From assembly GCA_026129465.1 (NCBI GenBank), contig JAHCIA010000001.1, positions 3,307,583 to 3,371,582 of the forward strand: a DNA stretch of 64,000 bases, written 5' to 3'. This DNA is from Flavobacteriales bacterium. GTDB lineage: Bacteria > Bacteroidota > Bacteroidia > Flavobacteriales_F > PHOS-HE28. The position numbers and the translations under genes are program-made. A model generated the notes under the pieces. The model made no database searches and was not told the origin of the DNA. It saw only the letters and a program-made list of their open reading frames with translations. Position 1 is the first letter of the stretch. Each line of letters opens with the position of its first letter. This document shows, one piece after another, positions 1 through 10,311 of this stretch.

Positions 1-1
1 G

Positions 2-366
2 TTTGTTCCATTGAAGGTTCTGGACAAATTTGGGCAGGACGTGACGAGGTCATTTATTACTGGCAAGCAGGGTGGGTTGAAGCTAAAAGCTAGTACACCG
101 GCGGACGGACACTATGTGGATCTCGGCCGCCTGAACGAGATAGAGAAGCTCGCCTCAGGCCAGTTCGATTTTTCGAAGCTCCTTCAACTGCTGAGGGAAT
201 TGAACATGGCTCACGCTCATCAATCGTTGCTGTCGATCCCAATGCTCGTCCGCGCCATCATAGATCATGTGCCTCCAGTTTTTGGGAAGAGTTCCTTCGC
301 CGAGGTATGTGGAGCCTACGGTTCGAAGAGCTTCAAGGACAGCATGAACAATCTTGACAAGTCTAG
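2..366 (+). pseudogene. 5' part of an uncharacterised gene split by an IS
   Basis: The frame is open from the window edge, so the true start lies upstream. It encodes about 120 residues of a soluble, helix-rich protein and then runs into the insertion sequence after the residues NNLDKS. The stretch LSIPMLVRAIIDHVPPVFG resembles a conserved C-terminal region that I recall from uncharacterised proteins, but I cannot name a family or function. The reading frame resumes beyond the IS at 1263. Removing the IS and one target copy restores a continuous LDKSSRKIADSYLH. Base composition is nearer 50% GC than that of the housekeeping genes further right, which fits accessory DNA. Without the IS the gene would be intact, so disruption looks recent. 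Confidence 0.72.
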
Positions 367-1258
367 AGGCCATCTCAAAAATAGTTGAGGTGTCCTGAGC
401 CATGAACAACGGGCGTTTGACAACCGAAGAAGGGAGGGTCTTGATCCTTTCACCGTGCATGTCCTCTTTCGATGTCCAAAACGATGGACTGCACGGACGC
501 CCAGTGGGAAGCGGTCAAGGACCTGCTCTCACCTATTCAAGAGAGGACCGAGACGCGTGGCAGGAAGCCACTGGATGCTCGGGAGGTGTTCAATGGGGTA
601 TTATGGATCTGCCGGACAGGAGCCAGATGGCAGGATCTTCCACCGCGCTACCCTCCTTACCAGTCGTGCCATCGGTACTTCCAGCGCTGGTGTCAGCAGG
701 GCGTATGGGACAAGGTGCTGTGGGCCTTGGCGCAGGACCTCAAACGAAGAGGGAAGATCGACATCACAGAATGCTTCATCGATGGCACCTTCTCCAGTGC
801 CAAAAAAGGGGGCTCCATATCGGCCCGACTAAGCGAGGTAAAGGCACCAAGATCATGGTCGTCACAGACGCTGCTGGTCTTCCTATCGCCGTACGGACCT
901 TCGGAGCCAGCACCCACGAAGTGAAGCTCGTGACCCAAACGCTGGCCGCGCGTTTCATGGAAGAATTGCCCCAAGTGCTCATCGGCGACAAGGCCTACGA
1001 TAGCGATCAGCTCGATCGCAAGCTCAAGCGCAGGAAGGTCCGCATGATCGCACCGAACCGCGCAGGGCGTTCAAAATCCCAAGATGGAAGGGAGCTTCGC
1101 AGATACAAGCGGAGATGGAAGGTGGAGCGATGCTTCGCCTGGCTCAACAACTTCAGGCGTACTGTGGTCCGCTACGAGTATCACAGCATCAACTTCCTGG
1201 GCTTCGTCCAGCTCGCTTGTGCCATGATCCTCATGCGCAAACTATTTTGAGATGGCTT
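367..1258 (+). mobile_element. Complete IS5-family insertion sequence
   Basis: The element is 892 bp and is bounded by imperfect terminal inverted repeats, AGGCCATCTCAAAA on the left and AAGCCATCTCAAAA (reverse complement of the right end). It is flanked by the direct repeat CTAG at 363-366 and 1259-1262. A 4-bp YTAR-type duplication is typical of IS5-family elements. It carries one transposase gene in two overlapping phases. Both ends and both target copies are readable and the interrupted gene can be rejoined in frame, so the boundaries are well supported. Confidence 0.9.
472..1250 (+). CDS. IS5-family DDE transposase, read through a -1 frameshift
   Basis: The N-terminal phase starts at ATG 472 ([19 protein letters not shown], the usual helix-turn-helix opening) and carries the first catalytic Asp in ECFIDGTF. 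The rest lies in the -1 frame: [12 protein letters not shown], the second Asp in GDKAYDSD and the Glu in [12 protein letters not shown], ending at 1250. The switch falls at or just after AAAAAAGGGGG (802-812). Several IS5-family elements use programmed -1 frameshifting on A-rich runs, so this may be the natural arrangement. The zero-frame phasing here is AAA-AAA-GGG rather than the classical A-AAA-AAG, so a one-base insertion that inactivated the enzyme is equally possible. Together the two phases cover a full-length transposase of about 260 residues. Confidence 0.85.
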
Positions 1259-1392
1259 CTAGTCGGAAGATTGCAGACTCGTACTTGCATACACCGATCC
1301 GCATCCGTGAGAATCTGCCGACCCCAGTTCAGGTGAACTTCAGACATGATCTCGATGTGCTCTTGCAAGAGATAGTCCGAATCATGAAGTAG
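1259..1392 (+). pseudogene. 3' part of the IS-interrupted gene
   Basis: This fragment begins with the second CTAG target copy and reads SRKIADSYLHTPIRIRENL, then a C-terminus ending in EIVRIMK followed by TAG at 1390-1392. It continues the frame of the fragment that ends at 366 once the IS and one CTAG are removed. There is no start codon or promoter of its own. A 6-bp perfect hairpin (CGGATC-TTC-GATCCG, 1406-1420) follows the stop and could be the old terminator, although no T-run follows it. Confidence 0.75.
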
Positions 1393-1498
1393 GCCCCCGC
1401 TCCCGCGGATCTTCGATCCGTGGTCCTTCTCATTGGAGCTCCTCATCCTGGACTACGTCTTGGTGATCTGTGATCAAATCCCCCTGGTTCCCATGTCC

Positions 1499-1591
1499 CT
1501 AATGCCCGTGCAGCAAGGGCGTGTACCGCTCCCAGGCATCCTGCTCAATGGCGTTCCGTCGCGCCCGCAACAGATCCGCAGCCGCTTCGTC
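1499..1591 (-). pseudogene. Orphan 3' tail related to the gene at 4680-5294
   Basis: On the minus strand this reads DEAAADLLRARRNAIEQDAW, then ten more residues and a stop. It matches the last 30 residues of the membrane protein encoded at 4680-5294 at 27 of 30 positions (three substitutions), with additional silent changes. It is therefore a diverged paralogue tail rather than a fresh copy. Similarity stops exactly where the REP/RAYT repeat unit begins (about 1592). The rest of the gene is missing, so this is a remnant. Confidence 0.7.
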
Positions 1592-1595
1592 CCAA

Positions 1596-1629
1596 CCTCC
1601 GCAGGGTCTCCCGCAGGGGACCCTGCGCC
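1596..1629. repeat. REP-like hairpin, copy 1
   Basis: The imperfect inverted repeat CCTCCGCAGGGTCTCCC / GGGGACCCTGCGCC forms a GC-rich hairpin with a short loop. It lies downstream of the truncated RAYT copy, next to the orphan gene tail. An identical copy lies at 2091-2124 and an inverted relative at 2763-2802. Confidence 0.72.
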
Positions 1630-1650
1630 TAAACGACGAACTGCTCGGCC

Positions 1651-2079
1651 TCACCATGGCGCTCCTTTCCCGCCAAGATAACCGAACTCCTGGTAGGGAG
1701 TAAGTGGCGCGGAACGGTTCTCGCCGCGCACGTAGAACGCGAAGCTGGAGTGTGGGTACTCAACGGCGTCATCGTGCAGGCGCCAGCGTTTGCTTACGGG
1801 GTTGGCATGGATGTAGCGCAGCTTCTGCTCGATCATGCGTGCGCTGAAGAGCTCGATGAGGTCGGTGGACGTGTCGAACACGCGGTGCTTTTGCCCCCTG
1901 GCCCGGTCGCTGGGGCGCAGGCCCTCGCCCAGCCGTTGGAGCAGGTCGTTGCGGCTGGCCTTTTGCAGGCGCTCGATGATGGCATAGGCCATGAACCGCT
2001 TGCCGTTGGCCAAGGTGCTGTTCAGCTGACCCGCTTCCGGCACGCGGATGATGAAGTGTACGTGGTTGGGCAGGATCAC
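1651..2079 (-). pseudogene. Truncated duplicate of the RAYT transposase gene
   Basis: This encodes 142 residues identical to the C-terminal part of the RAYT at 2146-2733, starting within GYVILPNHVHF. The first about 53 codons are absent because the duplication junction cuts them off. The HUH motif and the catalytic tyrosine region are kept, but the N-terminal strand is lost and no normal start remains. It is best read as a non-functional by-product of the 495-bp tandem duplication. Confidence 0.82.
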
Positions 2080-2090
2080 ATAGCCTCCAA

Positions 2091-2124
2091 CCTCCGCAGG
2101 GTCTCCCGCAGGGGACCCTGCGCC
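2091..2124. repeat. REP-like hairpin, copy 2
   Basis: This is the same sequence as the copy at 1596-1629, displaced by 495 bp. It sits just past the 3' end of the intact RAYT gene. With the inverted copy at 2763-2802 it brackets that gene, the arrangement expected of a RAYT and its cognate REPs. Confidence 0.72.
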
Positions 2125-2145
2125 TAAACGACGAACTGCTCGGCC

Positions 2146-2733
2146 TCACCATGGCGCTCCTTTCCCGCCAAGATAACCGAACTCCTGGTAGGGAGTAAGT
2201 GGCGCGGAACGGTTCTCGCCGCGCACGTAGAACGCGAAGCTGGAGTGTGGGTACTCAACGGCGTCATCGTGCAGGCGCCAGCGTTTGCTTACGGGGTTGG
2301 CATGGATGTAGCGCAGCTTCTGCTCGATCATGCGTGCGCTGAAGAGCTCGATGAGGTCGGTGGACGTGTCGAACACGCGGTGCTTTTGCCCCCTGGCCCG
2401 GTCGCTGGGGCGCAGGCCCTCGCCCAGCCGTTGGAGCAGGTCGTTGCGGCTGGCCTTTTGCAGGCGCTCGATGATGGCATAGGCCATGAACCGCTTGCCG
2501 TTGGCCAAGGTGCTGTTCAGCTGACCCGCTTCCGGCACGCGGATGATGAAGTGTACGTGGTTGGGCAGGATCACATAGCCCAGGAACCGAAAGCCTTTCC
2601 CGTGGGCCACGTGCATCCAGTTGTAGAACAGGTCGTAGCCATTGGTCTCCATGAACAGCGGTAGCCACTGGTAGCATGTGAAGGTGGCGAAGTACACTGC
2701 CCCAGGCTTGTTGCGCAGTCTTCGGGTGGCCAT
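2146..2733 (-). CDS. REP-associated tyrosine transposase (RAYT, IS200-like Y1)
   Basis: This 195-residue Y1/HUH single-strand nuclease belongs to the TnpA_REP branch. The HUH motif is NHVHFIIR (about residues 57-64). The catalytic tyrosine is in LRYIHANPVSKRW (about 148-160), followed by the conserved YPHSSFAFY segment. Enzymes of this class are immobile or mobilise short REP palindromes by cutting single-stranded DNA. The gene is bracketed by inverted REP-like hairpins (2091-2124 and 2763-2802), which supports that role. The ATG at 2733 gives MATRRLRNKPGAVYFATF, a normal RAYT N-terminus, and the protein looks complete. Its 3' part is duplicated immediately downstream. Confidence 0.9.
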   Translation of the reverse strand: MATRRLRNKPGAVYFATFTCYQWLPLFMETNGYDLFYNWMHVAHGKGFRFLGYVILPNHVHFIIRVPEAGQLNSTLANGKRFMAYAIIERLQKASRNDLLQRLGEGLRPSDRARGQKHRVFDTSTDLIELFSARMIEQKLRYIHANPVSKRWRLHDDAVEYPHSSFAFYVRGENRSAPLTPYQEFGYLGGKGAPW

Positions 2734-2762
2734 ACGGGCAAGTTAGACCATTATGGCCTCGA

Positions 2763-2802
2763 GGCGCAGGGTCCCCTCGTTCCTCGGGAGACCCTGCGGA
2801 GG
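2763..2802. repeat. REP-like hairpin, inverted copy 3
   Basis: GGCGCAGGGTCCCC, a nine-base loop, then GGGAGACCCTGCGGAGG. This is the reverse complement of copies 1 and 2 with a longer loop. It lies 30 bp upstream of the RAYT start. Confidence 0.7.
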
Positions 2803-2935
2803 TCTGGGGTTGCGATGGATGTATCCCCTGCTGCTGCGAGCCAGCGACGCTTGACTCTCCAACCTCAGCTCTCCGTCCGCTGCCCGCGTACATGCGTAGC
2901 CTCGGACATCAGCTTGCCCTTGCCGTGCGTAGTGT

Positions 2936-2954
2936 CCCACTCTACTAAAGTGGG
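2936..2954. promoter_or_regulatory. Small hairpin upstream of the SprB-repeat gene
   Basis: CCCACT-CTACTAA-AGTGGG, a perfect 6-bp stem with a 7-nt loop, lies 50-68 bp before the probable start at 3004. It could be part of a leader or an operator. No function can be assigned from sequence. Confidence 0.35.
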
Positions 2955-2982
2955 TGCGGGTGGCAGGGTCAGACGGGCGTCC

Positions 2983-2997
2983 TTTGCGTGACGCAAA
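2983..2997. promoter_or_regulatory. Perfect palindrome abutting the start codon
   Basis: TTTGCGT-G-ACGCAAA, 7-bp arms around a single central base, ends one base before the ATG at 2998 and six bases before the ATG at 3004. Such a site could bind a dimeric regulator or block initiation as an RNA hairpin. Chance is not excluded. Confidence 0.4.
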
Positions 2998-3003
2998 ATG
3001 ACC

Positions 3004-4500
3004 ATGAGAACCCATCTTACCCTGGCCCTGGCTCTGCTGGCCGGTGCAACTACCGCCCAGGAGTTCAATTTCTACGGCACCGAGTATTTCCTCGCCTCGG
3101 AGCCGACGGGTTCGCCAGGGGCCACGCTGACCGCTTCAGGCACTTCCCTCGCTTCGTTCAATTACAACAGTGCTCCTCCGCAGCACCCCCTGTTCACCGC
3201 CGGGGTGTACTACCCGGTGCTGGATTGCGCGGGGAAGAACCTTTGGGTGCGTGTACAACACATCGCCCACGACCCGAACGGCACGATGAACGGCTTCAAC
3301 GTGACCGGCACGCTCAACTCACCGTTTCTGCCCCTCGGGTCCACGGACCGCATAGGTGGTTGGTTCGGTTTCCTCTATGAGTTCCGCATCATCGCCGACC
3401 AGGCCCTGACCGGTGCCCGCACGAACATCCTGGGCAACCTCTTCCCCACCAACATCACGGTGGCCAGCCTGGAGACCTTGTATAACAACGGCGCTGACCT
3501 CTACGAATGGCTCTCGTTCGAGATACTGGATGCTTCGAGTACCGGCTGGTCGTTGAACTCCATCAACTTCACCGGTATCAATCCGGGTTCCAACCCCGGA
3601 TTCAGCGCGGAACTGAACTACTCGACGACGGCGACGGTCTCCACCCCGCCAACCGGTTTCAGCACCACCTTCCCCACGGGCAGCCCAACGGTGTACGCGA
3701 TCGACCTGAACCTGTCGGGCGCTGAACACTCCGAGTTCAGGATGACCGCCGGTGGCGTATCCCGCTTCCGCTATGGCTATGAGTTCGATCCCGGCGGCTA
3801 CCAGGGCATGAGCATCGCGTTCGGCACCGGCGCCGTGCTGAACACCCTCGCGAACGATCCGCAGTGCGCTGGCGATGGGAATGGCAGCATCACCATCACG
3901 CCCACCGGCGAAGGCCCATTCACTTACGCCTGGAGCAGCGGTGGGAGTGGGATGACCGAGTCGGGTCTCGCCGCCGGGCAGTATACCGTCACCGTGACCG
4001 ATGGCAATGGTTGCGTGTCCCAACAAAGCGTGGTGCTCAACGATCCTGAACCGTTGGAGGGCACCATTTTCGAGACCGATGACAACGGAACGGTCCTGCT
4101 CCAAGCCAATGTGAGCGGCGGCACGGAGCCGTACACCTATTCCTGGAGCAATGGATCCACGGAAATGACCACGCAGCCGGGATGGAGCGGCTCGTATTCC
4201 GTTACCGTGACCGATGGGAACGGCTGTGAGATCGTGCTGGACTACACCTATGTCGGCATCCACGAGCAGGGTGCCGCGCAGGTGATGATCTATCCGAATC
4301 CTTGCAGCGGGCAGTTGACCGTGGACGGTGGCGTTGCAGGTGGTCGTTTCCGCCTCTTCGATGCCGGCGGCCGCCTGGTCCTGGATCAGTGGATCACTGC
4401 CGGTGGCCGCACCGTGGTGGATGTCTCCGATCTGTCGCCCGGCCCGTACATCTGTGATCACCTGGGGACGCAACGCATCGTGGTGTTGGAACCGCGATAG
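3004..4500 (+). CDS. Secreted T9SS protein with SprB-type repeats
   Basis: The ATG at 3004 opens a clean signal peptide (MRTHLTLALALLAGATTAQ). ATG 2998 would add two residues. The mature protein has about 270 residues without recognisable domains. Two SprB-like repeats follow, at about residues 285-340 and 365-415, each with a Gly-Pro-Tyr-Thr-Tyr-type turn and the signature YTVTVTDGNGC. The C-terminus has VMIYPNPCSGQLTV and a VLEPR end, a type A T9SS sorting domain, so the protein should cross the outer membrane and be anchored or released. SprB itself is a gliding adhesin, but this short version is more likely a generic surface protein. It stands alone in its transcription unit. Confidence 0.85.
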   Translation: MRTHLTLALALLAGATTAQEFNFYGTEYFLASEPTGSPGATLTASGTSLASFNYNSAPPQHPLFTAGVYYPVLDCAGKNLWVRVQHIAHDPNGTMNGFNVTGTLNSPFLPLGSTDRIGGWFGFLYEFRIIADQALTGARTNILGNLFPTNITVASLETLYNNGADLYEWLSFEILDASSTGWSLNSINFTGINPGSNPGFSAELNYSTTATVSTPPTGFSTTFPTGSPTVYAIDLNLSGAEHSEFRMTAGGVSRFRYGYEFDPGGYQGMSIAFGTGAVLNTLANDPQCAGDGNGSITITPTGEGPFTYAWSSGGSGMTESGLAAGQYTVTVTDGNGCVSQQSVVLNDPEPLEGTIFETDDNGTVLLQANVSGGTEPYTYSWSNGSTEMTTQPGWSGSYSVTVTDGNGCEIVLDYTYVGIHEQGAAQVMIYPNPCSGQLTVDGGVAGGRFRLFDAGGRLVLDQWITAGGRTVVDVSDLSPGPYICDHLGTQRIVVLEPR

Positions 4501-4679
4501 GGTCGACCCACAGGAACGTTTCCGCCTCAGGTATCCGGTAGGCCCAAGTTGGAGGTCCTTCGCTTGAGCCGTTCCTGAGCGCGGTGCTGGTCATGGGCCG
4601 TGAAGAGCGGAAGACCCCCTTCTCCGGCAATTGGGCCTGCGACGCGCGACCGCTAGCCACAACACCCGCTCCCGCTTCC

Positions 4680-5294
4680 CTAATGCCCGTGCATCAAGGG
4701 CGTGTACCGCTCCCAGGCATCCTGCTCAATGGCCCCGCGGCGGGCGTGCAGCAGATCCGCAGCCGCTTCGTCCTGGTCCTTCATCGCGGCTTCCACGGCC
4801 GCGCTGTTCGCCGTGAGGGCTTCCTGGGTACGGCCTTCGCGCAGGAGGAAGAAGCTGTACTTGTCCCAGCTCACAAAGTCCGTGTCTCGTTCCAGGCTGA
4901 AGCGCAGGTTGGTGAAGTGGTATCGGTCCGCAGTGGGGATGGCCATGGTGAGCAGCACCACAAGGGATGCGCCCGCCATCCATAACAAGCGGCGTGTGGG
5001 CATCGGCCGTGCGCGCATGGCGATCACCAGGGCGATGCCGCTGAGGGCGATGGCCAGCACCAGCGTGGCGTTGCGGAAGGGGAATAGCTTGAGCAGGGCC
5101 ACCAGATGCGCGGCCCAGCCCCATATGGCCAGTGCGGCCCAAGCAGCGGCCTTGTCCGTGCCACGCAGCAGCCGCATCACGCACCAGATGAGCCCCACCC
5201 CCAGAACGGCCAGCAGGAGTATGGTGTGGAAGGGCAGGTGCAGCAGTTTCAGCACCAGACCGATGCCGAAGGCGATGGGGAGGAGGAGGCGCAT
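4680..5294 (-). CDS. Small polytopic membrane protein with a helical C-terminus
   Basis: 204 residues. Four to five hydrophobic segments fill the first about 125 residues, starting MRLLLPIAFGIGLVLKLLHL. A soluble, Ala/Glu-rich helical tail follows (REGRTQEALTANSAAVEAAM) and resembles a single tetratricopeptide-like helix pair. I do not recognise a named family. The opening KLLHLPFH is faintly reminiscent of GldL-like proteins, but that is not enough for a call. It lies 78 bp downstream of the T9SS gene at 5373-6554 on the same strand. A diverged copy of its last 30 codons lies at 1499-1591. Confidence 0.7.
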   Translation of the reverse strand: MRLLLPIAFGIGLVLKLLHLPFHTILLLAVLGVGLIWCVMRLLRGTDKAAAWAALAIWGWAAHLVALLKLFPFRNATLVLAIALSGIALVIAMRARPMPTRRLLWMAGASLVVLLTMAIPTADRYHFTNLRFSLERDTDFVSWDKYSFFLLREGRTQEALTANSAAVEAAMKDQDEAAADLLHARRGAIEQDAWERYTPLMHGH

Positions 5295-5332
5295 GGCGGC
5301 AAGGTCGCATTTTACCGAATAGCGGGCCGCCT

Positions 5333-5349
5333 GGGCCGGGATCCGGCCC
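5333..5349. terminator. GC-rich hairpin between two minus-strand genes
   Basis: GGGCCGG-GAT-CCGGCCC is a perfect 7-bp stem 24 bp past the stop of the T9SS gene at 5373. No clear T-run follows on the minus strand, so it may slow transcription or protect the 3' end rather than terminate fully. Confidence 0.45.
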
Positions 5350-5372
5350 TTCGGTCAACACCCTACCACTGG

Positions 5373-6554
5373 TCACTCCAGCACCACGCGCTTCACCTGC
5401 TCCGTTCCATCGCGCCGCACCCGGATGGCGTAGACACCCGCCGCATGTCCGCTCAGGTCGATCGTGTGCTGCGGGCCGTTGGCGATCGCCGCATGATGCA
5501 CCGTGGCGCCCAGTGGGTCGACGACCTCCACCTGGACCACCCCGCCGGCATCGGAGAAGGAAAGTTGGAACTGGCCTTGGGAAGGGTTCGGATGGACGGT
5601 GAACGACGCCTGTTCGTTGTCGGTGGGCGCGATGCCCGAGGGCGCCTCGAATCCGGAGACACGGATCACGCGGCTGCCACCGCCGAATGTGGAGAACAGG
5701 AAATCGCCGGTGACGGGGTCGATCCATGCGCCTTCGGCGCCGGTGAGGCCGGTGACCATGTCGCGCGCCGAGGAGGTGACGGGCATCCCGTTGGCATCCA
5801 CTTCATAGGCCACCACCTTGCCCAAGCCATAGGCGGAAATGACCATGGATGGGCCGATGAATGCCGCGGAGCCGGGTGGCACGTATGCGATGCCCTCGGG
5901 TCCCGAAGCGGTCCCGCTCACATCGACCTGGGCGGTGGGCGCGGAGAACGTATACATGCCATTGGCGTCGATGGTGTTCGGCAGGTCGTATAGCGCCCAT
6001 TGGTTGTACGAGGCGACGATCAGGTCGCCGGCGCCAGGGAACCCATTGGGCACGAAGGCGTGGCTGCCCACCGAGGAAATGACCCCAAGGGGCGTAAGTG
6101 CACTGCTCACGTAGGTTTGATCGGGAAGGATCTGCCCCATGGCATTGATGGGGTATTGGGTGAAGAGCAACGTGCCGCCAGGGGTGAAGGTGAGGCCGCC
6201 ATCGATGTAAGGGGCGTCCACGAAGTGGGTGGCCGGACCCGCGAAGCCAATGATGCTGTTCGTGACAGCATCGCGCACGAGTGGGACCGCATAGACGGCG
6301 CCGGTGATCTGGTTCGCCGCACCGCCAATGTAGAGGGTGTTGGGCTGGTCGGAACGGATGGTCAGGCCGCCATAGTTCGTTGGCAGGTCGGTGATGCTGC
6401 CGAGGTCCAGCATGGTGTAGCCGGCGCCGGTGAACTCGGCGGTGAGGGTCTGGGCATGGCCAGGGCCGCCCAACAACGATGTGGACGCAAGGACCAGGAC
6501 AGCTGTCCATGGCACATTTCCGGTGTGCGACAGGCGGGGTGGATATGTTTTCAT
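5373..6554 (-). CDS. Secreted T9SS protein, NHL/propeller-like body
   Basis: The ATG at 6554 gives MKTYPPRLSHTGNVPWTAVL and then a hydrophobic stretch ending in GGPGHAQ, a signal peptide. Earlier in-frame starts would spoil it. The body (about 300 residues) has repeated glycine-rich strands such as GGLTFTPGGTLLF and TGAEGAWIDPVTGDFLF, like the PEP-CTERM/NHL-type beta-propellers that report on positions or states. The C-terminus has FTVHPNPSQGQFQL and a VKRVVLE end, a T9SS type A sorting domain. Ligand and role are unknown. Confidence 0.82.
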   Translation of the reverse strand: MKTYPPRLSHTGNVPWTAVLVLASTSLLGGPGHAQTLTAEFTGAGYTMLDLGSITDLPTNYGGLTIRSDQPNTLYIGGAANQITGAVYAVPLVRDAVTNSIIGFAGPATHFVDAPYIDGGLTFTPGGTLLFTQYPINAMGQILPDQTYVSSALTPLGVISSVGSHAFVPNGFPGAGDLIVASYNQWALYDLPNTIDANGMYTFSAPTAQVDVSGTASGPEGIAYVPPGSAAFIGPSMVISAYGLGKVVAYEVDANGMPVTSSARDMVTGLTGAEGAWIDPVTGDFLFSTFGGGSRVIRVSGFEAPSGIAPTDNEQASFTVHPNPSQGQFQLSFSDAGGVVQVEVVDPLGATVHHAAIANGPQHTIDLSGHAAGVYAIRVRRDGTEQVKRVVLE

Positions 6555-9117
<2,563 letters not shown>

Positions 9118-9140
9118 GCGGCCCCAAGACCTGAATGCGA

Positions 9141-9168
9141 AGAAGGCGGTCCTGTCGGGCCGCCTTCT
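9141..9168. terminator. Bidirectional terminator after katG
   Basis: AGAAGGCGG and CCGCCTTCT form a perfect 9-bp stem around a 10-base loop, followed by CTCTTTG on the plus strand. It lies between the convergent katG and AraC-type genes and can serve both. Confidence 0.8.
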
Positions 9169-9188
9169 CTCTTTGGGACGGTCGGCGC

Positions 9189-10256
9189 TCAGGCGCTGGC
9201 AGGGCCGCTATCGGTTCGTCTCAAGCTGCCTGGTGTCGTGCCGGTCCATTGCTTGAAGGCCACATTGAAGGAACTGGCATCGGCGAAGCCCAACAGGTCG
9301 GCGATGTGCGCCAATGTGTAAGTGGAGTTCCTCAGCAGGTCCTCGGCGAACTCCCTGCGCACTTCCTGGGTCAGCGCCCGGTAGCTCACTTCCTCTTCCT
9401 CCAGTTTGCGCTGCAGGGTGCGTGCGCTCATGTTCAGGTGGGCGGCCATCACCGTCAACCCCGGTGTCTGGCCTTGGAAGTCGCTCAGCAGGGCCGATTT
9501 CACCTTGTCCGAAAACCGTTCACGATCGCGGGCCTCCCGCTCATGCGTTCGCAGCAGGCTGGTGAACATGGCATGGAGGGAGCGATCGTGCGTAAGCAGC
9601 GGCCGTTCCATGTCCGCCGGGTCGAAATGCACACGGTTCATGTCCTCCGAAAGCGTGACCGGGCAGCGCAGCACCCTCCGGCACTCCTCCAGGTAACGTT
9701 GCCCGGTGTAGGCGATCTCCACACGTTTCGGAAGGATGGGCAGGCCGGTGAGCATGCCGGGCAGCCGGGTGTAAGCGACCAGACCCATGTTCGTCACATG
9801 CCGCAGCACATGGCCGGGCAGGTGCAGCAGCTGCGGTTCCACCCGGGTGGTGAGCATGAAGCTGTTGGTTGTGGCCACCACCTCGTGGTGGATCCATCCG
9901 GTCACCTGCCGCTGATATTCGGCGAAACGCATGAACCCATCGCGCATGTTCGGGCTGGTGTTCATCAGGTATCCGGTGAGCCCGGCCACGGTGGGCGTGA
10001 CCTCCTCGCCGATGTGCAGCCCCAGGAGTTCGTCCTGTGTGGCCTCCTGCGCCTTGGTCCACAGGGCCACCACGGGGTCCACGCCGTGGAACAATTGGTC
10101 CATGGCATTGAGCTCCTGGGGCGTAAGGCCGATGGTGTGGCATAGCGCATCGAGCGAGGCGCCGCGTGCCACGGCGCCATGGACGATCTTGCGGATGATG
10201 TGGATGGTGGCGAACATGCCTGGCGCAAGTTCCCGATCAATTGGCGTTTCCGCCAA
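9189..10256 (-). CDS. AraC-family transcriptional regulator (OruR/ArgR-like type)
   Basis: 355 residues. The N-terminal about 200 residues match the Arabinose_bd-type (PF12625-like) ligand domain, with the segment LLGLHIGEEVTPTVAGLTGY. The C-terminal pair of helix-turn-helix motifs (about 255-345) includes AAHLNMSARTLQRKLEEEEV and LLGFADASSFNVAFKQWTG, the signature of AraC/XylS DNA binding. It is transcribed away from the cupin gene at 10312 across only 55 bp, so it probably controls that gene and itself from one shared region. The effector is unknown. A later start at 10217 is possible. Confidence 0.9.
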   Translation of the reverse strand: MAETPIDRELAPGMFATIHIIRKIVHGAVARGASLDALCHTIGLTPQELNAMDQLFHGVDPVVALWTKAQEATQDELLGLHIGEEVTPTVAGLTGYLMNTSPNMRDGFMRFAEYQRQVTGWIHHEVVATTNSFMLTTRVEPQLLHLPGHVLRHVTNMGLVAYTRLPGMLTGLPILPKRVEIAYTGQRYLEECRRVLRCPVTLSEDMNRVHFDPADMERPLLTHDRSLHAMFTSLLRTHEREARDRERFSDKVKSALLSDFQGQTPGLTVMAAHLNMSARTLQRKLEEEEVSYRALTQEVRREFAEDLLRNSTYTLAHIADLLGFADASSFNVAFKQWTGTTPGSLRRTDSGPASA

Positions 10257-10311
10257 ATCACCCCCCGTCCAGGTCCTGCCAAGTTCGCGGCATCAAAAAC
10301 CATCAACGAAC

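Larger units (their letters stand above)
1592..2581. repeat. Tandem direct repeat, two 495-bp units
   Basis: Unit one spans about 1592-2086 and unit two about 2087-2581, with a constant offset of 495 bp and no difference that I could find by eye. Each unit holds a REP-like hairpin and the 3' two thirds of the RAYT gene. Unit two continues into the complete RAYT gene and unit one is cut off at the junction. The near identity implies a recent duplication. An assembly artefact is also possible. Confidence 0.88.
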
